A DNA stretch of 64,000 nt from Caldisericia bacterium (GTDB taxonomy: Bacteria > Caldisericota > Caldisericia > JAAYUI01): the NCBI GenBank assembly GCA_017992475.1, contig JAGOOO010000003.1:62001-126000 (forward strand), written 5' to 3'. The notes under the pieces were generated by a model. The model had not been told where the DNA came from, searched no databases, and was given only the letters and a program-made list of their open reading frames with translations. The translations under genes were made by a program, and so were the position numbers. Of the stretch, positions 15,834 through 26,669 are shown piece after piece (position 1 is the first letter of the stretch; the number at the start of each line of letters is the position of its first letter).

Positions 15834-16886
15834 TTATGTTTTCAGACAATCTTTTGAATATTTCAATATCAGCAACGACCTGAAAAGGAAGTCATTTCTG
15901 AGCATTGATTTGGTTTTTCCTGTTTCCAGCGATGAGCCAACATATGCTGACCAGGTAGTGAAGGAATGGCCACTCATGACTGATGAAATCCAGTCATCGG
16001 TTTGGTCAAAACTTAAAATGAGTTTTTGGGTTTGCTTTTCAAGATACTTGATCCTTCTTGCTAGCCCACACTTTGCAAGGTGTTCCATTCTCTGGAACCA
16101 GCAGAATGCAGAATCTTTGTCCAAACTGTCAAAATTTCTGACGAGTCCATCAGTAATCGACCAAGCTGGTGAATAGGCAGTGTTTTTATGAAGCTCATAT
16201 ATTTTTGATTGTGGAGAGTCCAGCAACAAGAGGTTTTCTGATGACTGGACCAGCATTGAAAGGTTCTCTTCATTCCTCCAAGAAGATGTGTTTGCAAGGA
16301 TGAAAAGGTCATAGTAACAGGGGCAACAAAAGCCTTTCCTGAAAACAAATTTACCCCTCCATTGTTCTGTAACCTCATTCCAGTTGGAAATGTTCTTTGC
16401 CATTCTAAATGATTCGAGCGAAGTTTTGATCTGCTTCTTGACGACTTTTTCGTTCTCTTTTCCACATTGCACTAGCACCCTGGCAATTATCATTTCGCTT
16501 GCACTTGTTTTTCCACCATCGCTTTCATCAGCCAAATTGCTCATCTCAAGAGGGTTTTTAAGGGCCATCTCTTTTGCATATCTGGCCGCTTTTTCTATTG
16601 CCGGATGGCTGTATTCGATGCCCTTCTCAATGAGAAATTTTGTTGCGACCTCTAGTGCGTTGAAGCGATTGTTTGAGGGTGCGGTATGCAACCTATCTCC
16701 AAAACCGCCACTTTCTCCCTGGAGTGACAAAACCTTTGTAATAAGTTTTTCTGAAAGAATTTCTTCCTGGAGTCTTTTCATTTCGGCATCATGCCCTTTG
16801 CCCAAAATATCTCTTCTTGTTCTATATTTTATTGAAGGGCCGGCATTTTTGAGCAGAAATTCAATTTTCTCATCAATACCTTTCAT
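15834..16886 (-). CDS. Helical-repeat protein of unknown function (terpene-cyclase-like fold possible)
   Basis: The 350-residue soluble protein begins MKGIDEKIEFLLKNAGPSIKYRTRRDIL, with no signal peptide. I chose this ATG (16884-16886) because GGAGG lies 6 nt upstream; the frame extends 11 codons further without a site. It is mostly helical with motifs such as LQGESGGFGDRLH and CCPCYYDLF. The spacing of helices and the 'SIKYR..RD' opening remind me of proteins with prenyltransferase/squalene-oxidase-like alpha/alpha repeats, but catalytic Asp motifs are not evident. Several Cys occur in one short loop (FCCPCYY). Function unknown. Confidence 0.65.
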   Translation of the reverse strand: MKGIDEKIEFLLKNAGPSIKYRTRRDILGKGHDAEMKRLQEEILSEKLITKVLSLQGESGGFGDRLHTAPSNNRFNALEVATKFLIEKGIEYSHPAIEKAARYAKEMALKNPLEMSNLADESDGGKTSASEMIIARVLVQCGKENEKVVKKQIKTSLESFRMAKNISNWNEVTEQWRGKFVFRKGFCCPCYYDLFILANTSSWRNEENLSMLVQSSENLLLLDSPQSKIYELHKNTAYSPAWSITDGLVRNFDSLDKDSAFCWFQRMEHLAKCGLARRIKYLEKQTQKLILSFDQTDDWISSVMSGHSFTTWSAYVGSSLETGKTKSMLRNDFLFRSLLILKYSKDCLKT

Positions 16887-17177
16887 TTTTGCCTCCTGAA
16901 ACAACAATTTACTTGCCATTTATATACTAATTTTTAAGTAAATGCATTATTTATACATTTGTTTACATTTGAAATATAGCATCAGAAACAGTTATCATCC
17001 TCTTTTTAAAGTGGTAATAATAGCCAGAACTAATAAACTGCTGTGTTCCATTTCAAATGATTAAACCAAACTTTCTGAAATTGAAACAAACCACTATAAT
17101 TGCAGAATTTTTTATACTAAATAACTTTTTACTATGCCCTATCGTATTATGAGGCATGAAAGGAAGGAGGCACTAAG
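16887..17177. other. AT-rich divergent intergenic region
   Basis: This 291-nt gap separates two divergent genes and is strongly AT-rich. TATAAT (17095-17100) and TATTAT (17145-17150) are possible -10 boxes for the plus-strand secreted protein gene, but neither has a convincing -35 at proper distance. GGAGG near 17165 is the ribosome site of that gene. I see no RNA gene. Confidence 0.4.
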
Positions 17178-18461
17178 ATGAAAAAGGTTTTAGCAACAAT
17201 AGCAACAGTAGCGCTGGCTCTGGGAATGTTTACCACCGGAATGGTAGGAGCTGCTCAGGAAGAAGATAAGGGAATGGGTGGCATGTTTATGGGAACTGTC
17301 CAGCAGATCGGACAGGATAATCTCACCATGAAGATGGCATTCTCGGAGTTTATGACCGCAAAAGTAATTCTCTCGCCTGATTGCAAGTATTTAGATCTTA
17401 CAAGCCAGCCAGAGGAAGGCAAAGAGCCGCCAGCATTGACCAAGGCAGACATTAAAGTTGGAGACAAGATTGTCTGCAAGGGCAAGATAGCAAGAGAAGA
17501 AGGCAAAGACGCAGTATTCACAGCTCTAACTGTAGGCAAGGTCAAAGAGTTCCCAAAGCCAAGGCCACCGCAAGATGACAAGGGCGATAGGAAACCCCAG
17601 ATCATGGGCGTGTTTGTGTCTGCAACCGACACAGCTTTCACAATGAAGGCGCCAGATTCTGACAAGACAGGGACTTTCAACTACAACGAAAAAACCAAAT
17701 TTGTCCGTATCGCGGAAAAAGATGGCAAGAAAGAACGCCAGAATATTACAATCAAGGACATAAAGTCAGGCGACAAGCTCGTTGTTGTTGCAGTACCACT
17801 AAAGGACAAAGAGGGCGATGACAAAGAGCGTGTAATGACCGCCGTTATCGTCACCGTTGTTGACAAGTTCCCGGAACTCCCGCCACCAGGAGAAGGCAGA
17901 CGCGAAGAGCGCAGGCCAACGGCCATTGGTTCAGTAAAATCCTTTGATGGGAAGAACCTCACTGTTGAGCTCTGGAAGAACAAGGACATAAAGACAGCCG
18001 GATTCACTGTTGATGAAAAGACCAAAGTTCTTTACTTCCCAAAACAGGATGGAGACAAGAAGCCGGAGCCAGTCGAGAAGAAGCTTGAAGACCTGAAGCC
18101 AGGCCAGAAAGTCATGGTTGATTTTAGGCCGAACGAAGACACCAAGCCGGAAGATGGTGTGATTGCAGGGTTGGCCATCAGGATAGTTCTGATTGACGAG
18201 TTCCCTCCAGAAGTTGCAATGGGCGAAATTGTGGAGATAAGCGCATCATCGGTTACAATCAATGCCAGGATTGACAAGGAAAACACCGAAAAGGTGACAA
18301 TCCAGATCACATCAGACACAAAGTTCGTCATCATGAAGAGGGGCGAGAAACCCCAGGAAGCAAAGCTCTCAGATTTTGCAAAGGGCGACAAGGTGGCCGT
18401 TGACTACCGCGATGGCAAGGCGCTTGTCATAAAGAAAGTCATGGTCCCCGAAAAGAAGTGA
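17178..18461 (+). CDS. Secreted protein of four DUF5666-like repeats
   Basis: A clear Sec signal peptide (MKKVLATIATVALALGMFTTG, cleavage near residue 25) leads a 427-residue protein. It has four similar units at about residues 36-120, 135-230, 245-345 and 350-427. Each runs 'GTV..I....LT......F', a central charged loop, then 'DLK.GDKV.V' and a closing strand, the pattern of small OB-like DUF5666 domains. The unit plan is the same as in the 1420-residue protein at 26670 but without the Cys pairs. It is Lys/Asp/Glu-rich. It has its own terminator. Role unknown, probably periplasmic or cell-surface. Confidence 0.8.
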   Translation: MKKVLATIATVALALGMFTTGMVGAAQEEDKGMGGMFMGTVQQIGQDNLTMKMAFSEFMTAKVILSPDCKYLDLTSQPEEGKEPPALTKADIKVGDKIVCKGKIAREEGKDAVFTALTVGKVKEFPKPRPPQDDKGDRKPQIMGVFVSATDTAFTMKAPDSDKTGTFNYNEKTKFVRIAEKDGKKERQNITIKDIKSGDKLVVVAVPLKDKEGDDKERVMTAVIVTVVDKFPELPPPGEGRREERRPTAIGSVKSFDGKNLTVELWKNKDIKTAGFTVDEKTKVLYFPKQDGDKKPEPVEKKLEDLKPGQKVMVDFRPNEDTKPEDGVIAGLAIRIVLIDEFPPEVAMGEIVEISASSVTINARIDKENTEKVTIQITSDTKFVIMKRGEKPQEAKLSDFAKGDKVAVDYRDGKALVIKKVMVPEKK

Positions 18462-18488
18462 TTTGACAGGACCAGTAGTTAGCATCAT

Positions 18489-18522
18489 AAAAAAGGCCCG
18501 GAGCTAACCCCGGGCCTTTTTT
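18489..18522 (+). terminator. Intrinsic terminator
   Basis: AAAAGGCCCGG and CCGGGCCTTTT pair around an 8-nt loop and run into TTTTTT, 28 nt after the stop of the four-repeat secreted protein. Confidence 0.85.
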
Positions 18523-18558
18523 ATTTGAACTGATGAAAAAACAGGAGAATGGGCTAAA

Positions 18559-19239
18559 ATGATTGGCATGAGCAGTGATGGTCTTTTGGGAAGGTTTGAT
18601 GCGTTCTGGGAAGACAAGGCAAGGATAGAGTATGGCTTCAAGGTGCCGGAGCAGTGGTTTCTTGATGAGGCCGAAAAGATTGGTTCTGATGGCCTCAGGG
18701 TCCTTGACCTTGGCTGTGGCAACGGAAGAAATGCTGTTCCTCTGGCCAGGATGGGGTGTAAGGTGACTGGTGTGGACATATCAAAGGTTGCGCTTTCCCT
18801 TTTGAAAGAGAAGTCCCAAAAGGAGGGAGTGTCCGTGGACGTTGTCCAATCTGATTTTGCGTCCCTTTCATTCCCTCCGGAATCATTCGGTTTGTGCGTT
18901 TGCTACAATTCCATTTTCAATTGCCGAACAGATGAGCTTTTTGAGGTGTTTAGAAAAGTGAAAACCTGGCTTTCTCCAAAAGGCAAATTTCTTGTTACGT
19001 TGAGGAGCACCAAGACCCCGGCCCCGGATGATTCTGTTTTGCTCCCCGGGGAGAGTGGAACATATATAACTAAAAGAGATGGGTTTGAGCATTTTGTCCA
19101 CTACAGCGATTGCGAAGAAGTCGAAAAGCTTTCTTTGGGCTGGGGCCTGGCTTCACTCGATGAGATAGAAGAACTTCTGGGGATGGGAGACAAGAAACGC
19201 AAAGTCTGGACCTACAGATTGACATTGGAAAAGCAATAA
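18559..19239 (+). CDS. Class I SAM-dependent methyltransferase
   Basis: The 226-residue cytoplasmic protein has the Rossmann methyltransferase core: motif I VLDLGCGNGRN (about residues 52-62), the acidic end of strand 2 in VTGVDIS, a central QSDFASLSFP, and LCVCYNSIFNC for motif IV. The substrate is not indicated; it resembles small-molecule methyltransferases (methyltransf_11/25 type). GGAG lies somewhat far (12 nt) from the ATG. It converges with the DUF4388 gene over a 13-nt gap without a clear terminator. Confidence 0.85.
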   Translation: MIGMSSDGLLGRFDAFWEDKARIEYGFKVPEQWFLDEAEKIGSDGLRVLDLGCGNGRNAVPLARMGCKVTGVDISKVALSLLKEKSQKEGVSVDVVQSDFASLSFPPESFGLCVCYNSIFNCRTDELFEVFRKVKTWLSPKGKFLVTLRSTKTPAPDDSVLLPGESGTYITKRDGFEHFVHYSDCEEVEKLSLGWGLASLDEIEELLGMGDKKRKVWTYRLTLEKQ

Positions 19240-19252
19240 GTCTGCCATGATT

Positions 19253-20071
19253 TTATTTAAGTAGTAGACTTACGAGTTGCCTTTCGTCTGCAGAGAGTTC
19301 CTGGAGTGTATCTGAAATGTTTTTTTGATGGGAATCGTTTTTGTTTATAAGCCCTGCGAGTTTCGCTATGGCCCTTATTTTGTAGGCGTGCGGGTATGCT
19401 CCGTACACCGGCGACAGCTCTTTTGGCGATGATGGATTGAAGAGCATTTCTGATTCTGTATTCACTCTTTTTTCAAAGTTTGTTGCAATGTTTTTGCCAT
19501 TCTTTTGGGCAATCACCTTGGCGAATTTTTTAAGGAAGCGGTTTGCAATGACGCCAACGGTTTCGTCATAGGAAAAATCTATAATGTTGTCATTGATGAG
19601 TCTGAAAATTGCTTTCCAGAAAGATTCTGGATCAATCCAGTTCATTATATATTGAGTGGATACGCCATTGCCGATGCGGGAAAGGATCAGCTCCGCCTTG
19701 TTTGCCCATATTTTGTTTGACCTAAAGGGAATACCTGTCGGAAAAACAAACATTCTGCTCATGCACGGGTACGATGTTGCAGATATTTGTGGCAAATCCT
19801 CCAGGATATCTTCAATGTCTGGCATCCAGCCGTTGTCCTTCTGCGCAGAGAATGAAGGATTGTCATAGCCTAGGATTGATAGTTCGCCAGATGTCCTGAA
19901 GAGGAGCTCGTCAGTTTTTCCATTTGGCGGGCCCTGGATTATTCGGCCCGATTTGAATGCAAACCTTGCACTATCCCCATCTTCGAAGCCAAACTTGACC
20001 ATACCGGTCAGTTTTCTATGGGTGAGAACAATGAGTGAGGTGAATAAAAACACGTCTTGGAAGTGGGCCAT
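19253..20071 (-). CDS. DUF4388 (PatA-like N-terminal domain) protein
   Basis: The first ~65 residues follow the DUF4388 pattern: a helix ending SLIVLTHRKLTGMVKF, then FEDGDSARFAFKSGRIIQG. The domain is common in regulators and in gliding or signalling proteins. The remaining 200 residues are helical and unrecognised (for example FRLINDNIIDFSYDETVGV). There is no signal peptide or transmembrane segment. Total length is 272. It is preceded (on the minus strand) by a 97-nt gap after archease, so it may or may not be the last gene of the gyrase unit. Confidence 0.75.
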   Translation of the reverse strand: MAHFQDVFLFTSLIVLTHRKLTGMVKFGFEDGDSARFAFKSGRIIQGPPNGKTDELLFRTSGELSILGYDNPSFSAQKDNGWMPDIEDILEDLPQISATSYPCMSRMFVFPTGIPFRSNKIWANKAELILSRIGNGVSTQYIMNWIDPESFWKAIFRLINDNIIDFSYDETVGVIANRFLKKFAKVIAQKNGKNIATNFEKRVNTESEMLFNPSSPKELSPVYGAYPHAYKIRAIAKLAGLINKNDSHQKNISDTLQELSADERQLVSLLLK

Positions 20072-20168
20072 GGCCTCTTTTCAAAAAAATAGACGAATTT
20101 TATAAAGTTAAGCTTATTTTAATGATATCTAGTATCAAGTCAAATAGACAAATCCTTATTTATTCAGC

Positions 20169-20615
20169 CTAATCGTCGAATATGACTGTTGCCAGGTACT
20201 TTCCGTCTTCGACTTTCACCTCAAGCCCTCCCCAGGTAACGGCCTTTATCAGGTGCTTTGTCTGGTGCCTGTTTTTGTTGTAGATTTCACCGTAAATTTT
20301 TACCAGAGCGCTGTTCCCAGATATTTTGAGTTCCATGTTGCGGGTGAGGAACCCCTCGCAATCAACCAGATAGACCAGCTTCGAAAGTGTTCGAACCAGC
20401 AGCTGCTCCGGGGAATCGAATTCAACCTCAAAGCTTTTTTCCTGGTTTGCTTCCACGGTTGCCGGATCTATTGTGAAAAAAAGAAGGGCCAGCGCGCCCT
20501 GGCGCACCAGCCCTTCCAGAGAATCTGCATTCAAACAGGCCCCTAGGTCTGCCGTATGGTCAAATGGCTTAAACCAGTCCTGGTTCTTCAGGTTCTGCCA
20601 GCTCCTCTTCCACAT
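20169..20615 (-). CDS. Archease
   Basis: Archease assists the RNA ligase RtcB and related RNA modification enzymes. The 148-residue product shows FDHTADLG (metal-binding Asp/His), the central [16 protein letters not shown] helix and [14 protein letters not shown] near the end, all archease hallmarks. It overlaps the 3' end of gyrA by 47 nt if the ATG at 20615 is used. A later non-ATG start (CTG at the LKNQDW segment) cannot be excluded, because the conserved domain begins about residue 15. No rtcB is present in this window. Placement directly after gyrA suggests co-translation with gyrase. Confidence 0.85.
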   Translation of the reverse strand: MWKRSWQNLKNQDWFKPFDHTADLGACLNADSLEGLVRQGALALLFFTIDPATVEANQEKSFEVEFDSPEQLLVRTLSKLVYLVDCEGFLTRNMELKISGNSALVKIYGEIYNKNRHQTKHLIKAVTWGGLEVKVEDGKYLATVIFDD

Positions 20616-23052
20616 TGTCCGTCATCCTTGAGATTGCGGTTACTGAGTCGCCCTGCTCGAGTTTTATGAGCCTGACTCCTGTTGCGTATCTTCCAAGCTC
20701 CGGTATGTCAGAGGTTGAAATCCTGATTGTTTGGCCGCTCGTTGTGATTATCATGAGCAATTCGCCAGGTTTTACGATGTTGCAGGCAACAAGTGGGCCG
20801 GACTTGTCATTTATGTTCATGGCGCGGACGCCCTTTCCGCCGCGCTTTATGAGCCTGAATGTGTCGAAGTCGGTGAGCTTGCCATATCCGTTCTCAGAAA
20901 CACAGAGCAGGCAACCATCTTCTTCTTCAACTTCCATGCCCATGACCATGTCACCAATGCCCATCCTGATTCCGATAACACCCTTTGATGACCTGCCGGT
21001 TGGCCTGATGTCGCTTTCATTAAAGCGTACGGCCTGGCCATGCTTGGAGACAATTATTATCTCTTCATTAGGGTTGACCAGCCTTGCTTTCCTGAGCCAG
21101 TCATCGCCATCCAGCGTTATTGCTATGATTCCAGTTCTTCTGATGTTTGCAAAAGAGGATAGTTCAACTTTTTTGACAGTGCCCTGTGCCGTCACAAACA
21201 TCAGGAAGTGATTGTCGTCCCATTGTTTGACTGGAAGTATGTAGGTAGCAAACTCCGATGGTGTAAGAGGAATGATTGCTGTTATCGGGGTGCCCTTTGC
21301 CGCCCTTCCGGTTTCCGGGATATCGTATACCTTGAATTTGTAAACTTTTCCGAGGTTTGTGAATGTCAGCATGTCCTGTTTGGCTGAAACGTGGAAGATG
21401 TCCTGGGCCTGGTCGTCGCCGACTGTTTGCACGCCAGTGACTCCCTTTCCACCCCTGCCCTGGGCCCTCCAGGCATCGACCTTTACTCTCTTGAGATACC
21501 CGTCTTTTGTGATTGAAACAATGAATGGGTCGTCTGGAATGAGGTCGTCGAGCTTGATGCCGGACTCATCAAAGTTTTCAATAACTGTGCGCCTCTTGTC
21601 TGCAAATTTCTTTTTAAGGATGAGGAACTCTTCCCTGACGACCTGCTTGAGTCTTTCAGTGTTCTCGAGGATTTCTGTGAGCTCTTTGATTTTTGCTATA
21701 AGTTCTGCTATTTCCTTGTCTATCTTGTCAACTTCCAAGGCGGTGAGCCTTGCCAGTCTCATATCGAGGATTGCTTTTGCCTGTATGTCGGACAATTGAA
21801 ATCTTTGGATTAGGGATGTCTGGGCAGCCTCCGAGGTTGGCGAATTCCTGATTATCTTGATGGTTTCATCAATATTGGTAATGGCTGTCCTGATGCCCTC
21901 CAAGATGTGCTTTCTTTCCTCGGCTTTTTTGAGCTGGAACTCGGTGCGCTTCGTCACAACCTGGCGCCTGAAATCAAGGAATGTATTGAGCATGTCAATC
22001 AGTCCAACTTCCATCGGCCTGCCGTCCACAATGGAGAGCATTATTCCGCCAAATGTTGACTGGTATGCGGTGTGTTTGTAAAGCTGCTTTTCTATGAGCT
22101 GGGGATCAGCGCCAGATTTGAGCTCGATGACTACCCTGATGCCTTCCCTGTCAGATTCGTCCCTCAGGTCGGTTATGCCTTCGATCTTCTTTTCCCTGAC
22201 GAGGTCGGCTATTGTGCTAACGAGTGTGGCCTTGTTGACCATGTATGGCAGTTCATTGATCACATAGCTCAGCTTTTTGCCTTCGGACTCCACCTTGCCA
22301 ATGCCCTGGACGATTATCGTACCTCTGCCCTCTTCGTAGAACTTCCTTATTCCCATTGGCGAAACGATCCTGCCTCCAGTTGGGAAGTCTGGGCCAGGCA
22401 TCATTCTCATGATGTCATCAAGGGAAGGCTCACTGTTGTCTAGCATATAGATGAGACAGTCAACGATTTCACCGAGATTGTGTGGCGGAATGTTGGACGC
22501 CATTCCGACACCTATTCCTGACGAGCCGTTGAGGAGCAGGACTGGAAGTTTTGACGGGAGGACAGTTGGCTCGTCAAGCGTGTTGTCAAAGTTGCGCATT
22601 GTCTGGACTGTTTCCTGGTCCAGCTCTTCAAGCATCGATTCTGCAAATTCGGTCAGCCTTACTTCGGTGTAACGCATGGCGGCCGCACCGTCGCCATCAA
22701 TCGAGCCAAAGTTGCCCTGCCCGTCAACGAGTGGGTAGCGGCTCGAGAATTCCTGTGCCAGCCTTACGATGGAGTCGTATACTGCCGATTCCCCGTGGGG
22801 ATGGTACTTGCCTAGGACGTCTCCGACGATCCTTGCCGATTTCTTGTGTGGTTTGTCGTGGTTGTTCCCAAGCTCGCCCATTGAGAAGAGAATGCGCCTG
22901 TGGACTGGCTTTAGGCCATCCCTGGCGTCTGGTATTGAACGGCCGATATTTACGGACATTGCGTAGTCGAGATAGTAGGTCTTTATTTCTTCCTCGACCT
23001 CGATTTCCCTTATGCTTTCACCAAGCCTGTTATGAAGGTCTTTGTCTTCCAT
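20569..23052 (-). CDS. gyrA: DNA gyrase subunit A
   Basis: GyrA breaks and rejoins DNA in the A2B2 gyrase that introduces negative supercoils. The 827 residues include AAAMRYTE with the catalytic Tyr at about 128, the quinolone region [10 protein letters not shown] (Ser and Asp retained), a long coiled-coil and a C-terminal six-bladed pinwheel. The GyrA box reads QGRGGKGV, a one-residue variant of QRRGGKG. It begins 7 nt after gyrB, forming a gyrB-gyrA operon; archease overlaps its 3' end. Confidence 0.98.
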   Translation of the reverse strand: MEDKDLHNRLGESIREIEVEEEIKTYYLDYAMSVNIGRSIPDARDGLKPVHRRILFSMGELGNNHDKPHKKSARIVGDVLGKYHPHGESAVYDSIVRLAQEFSSRYPLVDGQGNFGSIDGDGAAAMRYTEVRLTEFAESMLEELDQETVQTMRNFDNTLDEPTVLPSKLPVLLLNGSSGIGVGMASNIPPHNLGEIVDCLIYMLDNSEPSLDDIMRMMPGPDFPTGGRIVSPMGIRKFYEEGRGTIIVQGIGKVESEGKKLSYVINELPYMVNKATLVSTIADLVREKKIEGITDLRDESDREGIRVVIELKSGADPQLIEKQLYKHTAYQSTFGGIMLSIVDGRPMEVGLIDMLNTFLDFRRQVVTKRTEFQLKKAEERKHILEGIRTAITNIDETIKIIRNSPTSEAAQTSLIQRFQLSDIQAKAILDMRLARLTALEVDKIDKEIAELIAKIKELTEILENTERLKQVVREEFLILKKKFADKRRTVIENFDESGIKLDDLIPDDPFIVSITKDGYLKRVKVDAWRAQGRGGKGVTGVQTVGDDQAQDIFHVSAKQDMLTFTNLGKVYKFKVYDIPETGRAAKGTPITAIIPLTPSEFATYILPVKQWDDNHFLMFVTAQGTVKKVELSSFANIRRTGIIAITLDGDDWLRKARLVNPNEEIIIVSKHGQAVRFNESDIRPTGRSSKGVIGIRMGIGDMVMGMEVEEEDGCLLCVSENGYGKLTDFDTFRLIKRGGKGVRAMNINDKSGPLVACNIVKPGELLMIITTSGQTIRISTSDIPELGRYATGVRLIKLEQGDSVTAISRMTDNVEEELAEPEEPGLV

Positions 23053-23059
23053 CTCTCAC

Positions 23060-24976
<1,917 letters not shown>

Positions 24977-25058
24977 TCAAAAATAAGCCAAATGCAAGCA
25001 AAAATCAACAAAATATGCGATTAGTTGACAGTCTCTACTCATTGCGTACAAAGGGGGC

Positions 25059-25526
25059 ATGAAGTATTTTGCCGTTATCGCTATGGTGGTAGTTATGCTC
25101 TCTGGTTGCACTGCTGGTTCGATCTCCATGGTCGAGTTGCCAAAGCCTGAGGACAAAACTGGCCTTCCATCTCCACTTCCCGAATATGTTCCGGTGTTCA
25201 GGCCATCTTCTGATAATCCAGCGAATCCATTGAGGGTGTTGAATGAAAAGGTAGGCCAGACGGACCTTGTGAGAGAAATCACCGGTACACTTTACACTTC
25301 CTCGAACCCTTTACGCATATATGAGTGGTACAAGGACGAGTTTGCGGCAAAGGGCTGGGCGACCAACTATGACCTTCCATACAGCGAAAAGTTTCAAACC
25401 GGCAAGCTGACTTGCATCAAGGGTGACCTTGTCCTTACGGTCACGATAAATTATGATCCAGTGCAGAGCAGGACAGAAATTTTATATCTTGGCAATAAGT
25501 TCACCAAACCACAGGATGGAAAATGA
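25059..25526 (+). CDS. Lipoprotein of a three-member tandem family, copy 1
   Basis: The 155-residue precursor has a signal peptide and lipobox MLSGC (Cys 17), with AAGGGGG before the ATG. The mature domain begins with a loop containing PLPEYVPVF, has the shared motif SNPLRIYEWYKDEFAAKGW, and ends with strands VLTVTINYD and TEILYLGNK. Two related lipoproteins follow immediately, overlapping end to start, and all three share the '..EI(Y/F).W...K..GW' helix. No enzyme motif is visible. The function is unknown; it is likely membrane-tethered outside the cytoplasm. Confidence 0.8.
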   Translation: MKYFAVIAMVVVMLSGCTAGSISMVELPKPEDKTGLPSPLPEYVPVFRPSSDNPANPLRVLNEKVGQTDLVREITGTLYTSSNPLRIYEWYKDEFAAKGWATNYDLPYSEKFQTGKLTCIKGDLVLTVTINYDPVQSRTEILYLGNKFTKPQDGK

Positions 25527-26083
25527 AAAATATCAGAAATTTTGCGCTTCTACTGGGCCTTCTTGCAACCCTGGCAAGTTGCGCGCAAGCATCACGCGAG
25601 CTTGATGTAGACAAACTTGCTAATCCGCTAAAAGCAGGCGACAAGCCGGATATTGAAATAGTAGAGCCGGTAGTGACCGAAGCACCCTTCAAAGCTGACA
25701 AGACAAGATTGAACGAGCTCTCTCCCTATGTTCCGATATACAAAGATGCCAAATTCGACTCCACCAGATCATTTATTGTGGGTGAGGACAACGAAAATAT
25801 TGGCAAAACCAAAGTTACTGCCGAAACCTATCATAATGCAACGGCCGAAGAAGTTTACACCTGGATTGTTGACCATCTCACAGACACTGGCTTGAGGGTG
25901 GCAAAAAAAGAGGAAATCAATGACCAGGACCCACTCATCTTTGTGGAAGCAGACGGTACGGCCCATATTACCGCAATAGGTAAGGAGTCTTTCATGAAGA
26001 TTGACGTGTGGACACTGACAGCCTATCCAGGCTGGGTGAGGGTTAATTATGAGGGCACGAGCGACAAGCCTTTTGGCAAGTAG
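25523..26083 (+). CDS. Lipoprotein of a three-member tandem family, copy 2
   Basis: The 186-residue precursor has the lipobox TLASC (Cys 20). Its ATG overlaps the stop of copy 1 (ATGA). The mature part repeats the plan of copy 1: LSPYVPIYKDAKF, then ATAEEVYTWIVDHLTDTGLRV, then closing strands (MKIDVWTL, WVRVNYEG). It is the most diverged and longest of the three. The next gene overlaps its end by 35 nt, so the three are almost certainly translated together. Confidence 0.8.
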   Translation: MKNIRNFALLLGLLATLASCAQASRELDVDKLANPLKAGDKPDIEIVEPVVTEAPFKADKTRLNELSPYVPIYKDAKFDSTRSFIVGEDNENIGKTKVTAETYHNATAEEVYTWIVDHLTDTGLRVAKKEEINDQDPLIFVEADGTAHITAIGKESFMKIDVWTLTAYPGWVRVNYEGTSDKPFGK

Positions 26084-26564
26084 CCTTCTTCTTGTTGCAT
26101 TGCTTTCTGGTTGCGGTGGCAGTACCGTCAAGACCGAAAAACTTGAAGTAAAAAAGTCATACGAAATTATACCAAAAATTGCCGCCCATTATCCCGTTTA
26201 TGATGGTGCATTTGAAAACGAAATCTATGGCAAAAGGATTGATGTCAAGACGGTTGCCGAAAAGGTTTTCGGAGTCGAGGTTTCCGGGCCACTGTTTGCA
26301 GGTGGCGACCCAGCAGAGATTTTCGAATGGTATATGCAAAAAGCCAAGGATGATGGCTGGGGGAAATTTGAAGGCGGCACCAGCTATGTTCCCTACGACA
26401 CAGAAAAAGAATATGGCTTTCTGGCCATAAGCAAGGGTAGGCGCACGCTTAGCCTGGAGTTTAGAAGGAAGCCGGGCTGGGAATATACAAGAATCCAGTA
26501 TCTTGGCATGGCATACCACAAGGATGGCGCCTGGCTCGATGACGGTCTTGAGTACCAAAAATAA
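26049..26564 (+). CDS. Lipoprotein of a three-member tandem family, copy 3
   Basis: The 171-residue precursor has an Arg-rich start (MRARATS) and lipobox ALLSGC (Cys 22). The mature domain has AAHYPVYDGAF, DPAEIFEWYMQKAKDDGW and TLSLEFRRKPGWEYTRIQYLG, aligning well with copy 1. The start lies 35 nt inside copy 2, in another frame; this ATG is the only one that yields an intact lipoprotein signal. It is followed after 105 nt by the 1420-residue repeat protein. Confidence 0.8.
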   Translation: MRARATSLLASSLLLVALLSGCGGSTVKTEKLEVKKSYEIIPKIAAHYPVYDGAFENEIYGKRIDVKTVAEKVFGVEVSGPLFAGGDPAEIFEWYMQKAKDDGWGKFEGGTSYVPYDTEKEYGFLAISKGRRTLSLEFRRKPGWEYTRIQYLGMAYHKDGAWLDDGLEYQK

Positions 26565-26669
26565 ACAGAAAATTTAGCTTGCCTCCATTCATTTTGTCGC
26601 TCCAATTTTTGAACCTTTAACAAGAAAGATTCGTATTTGTTTCAAATCCTAAGTTAGGGGTGCATAAAG

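Noticed and set aside
17095-17150. A defined promoter before the four-repeat secreted protein
   Set aside because: Two -10-like boxes exist, but neither has an acceptable -35 element, so I only mention them in the intergenic entry.
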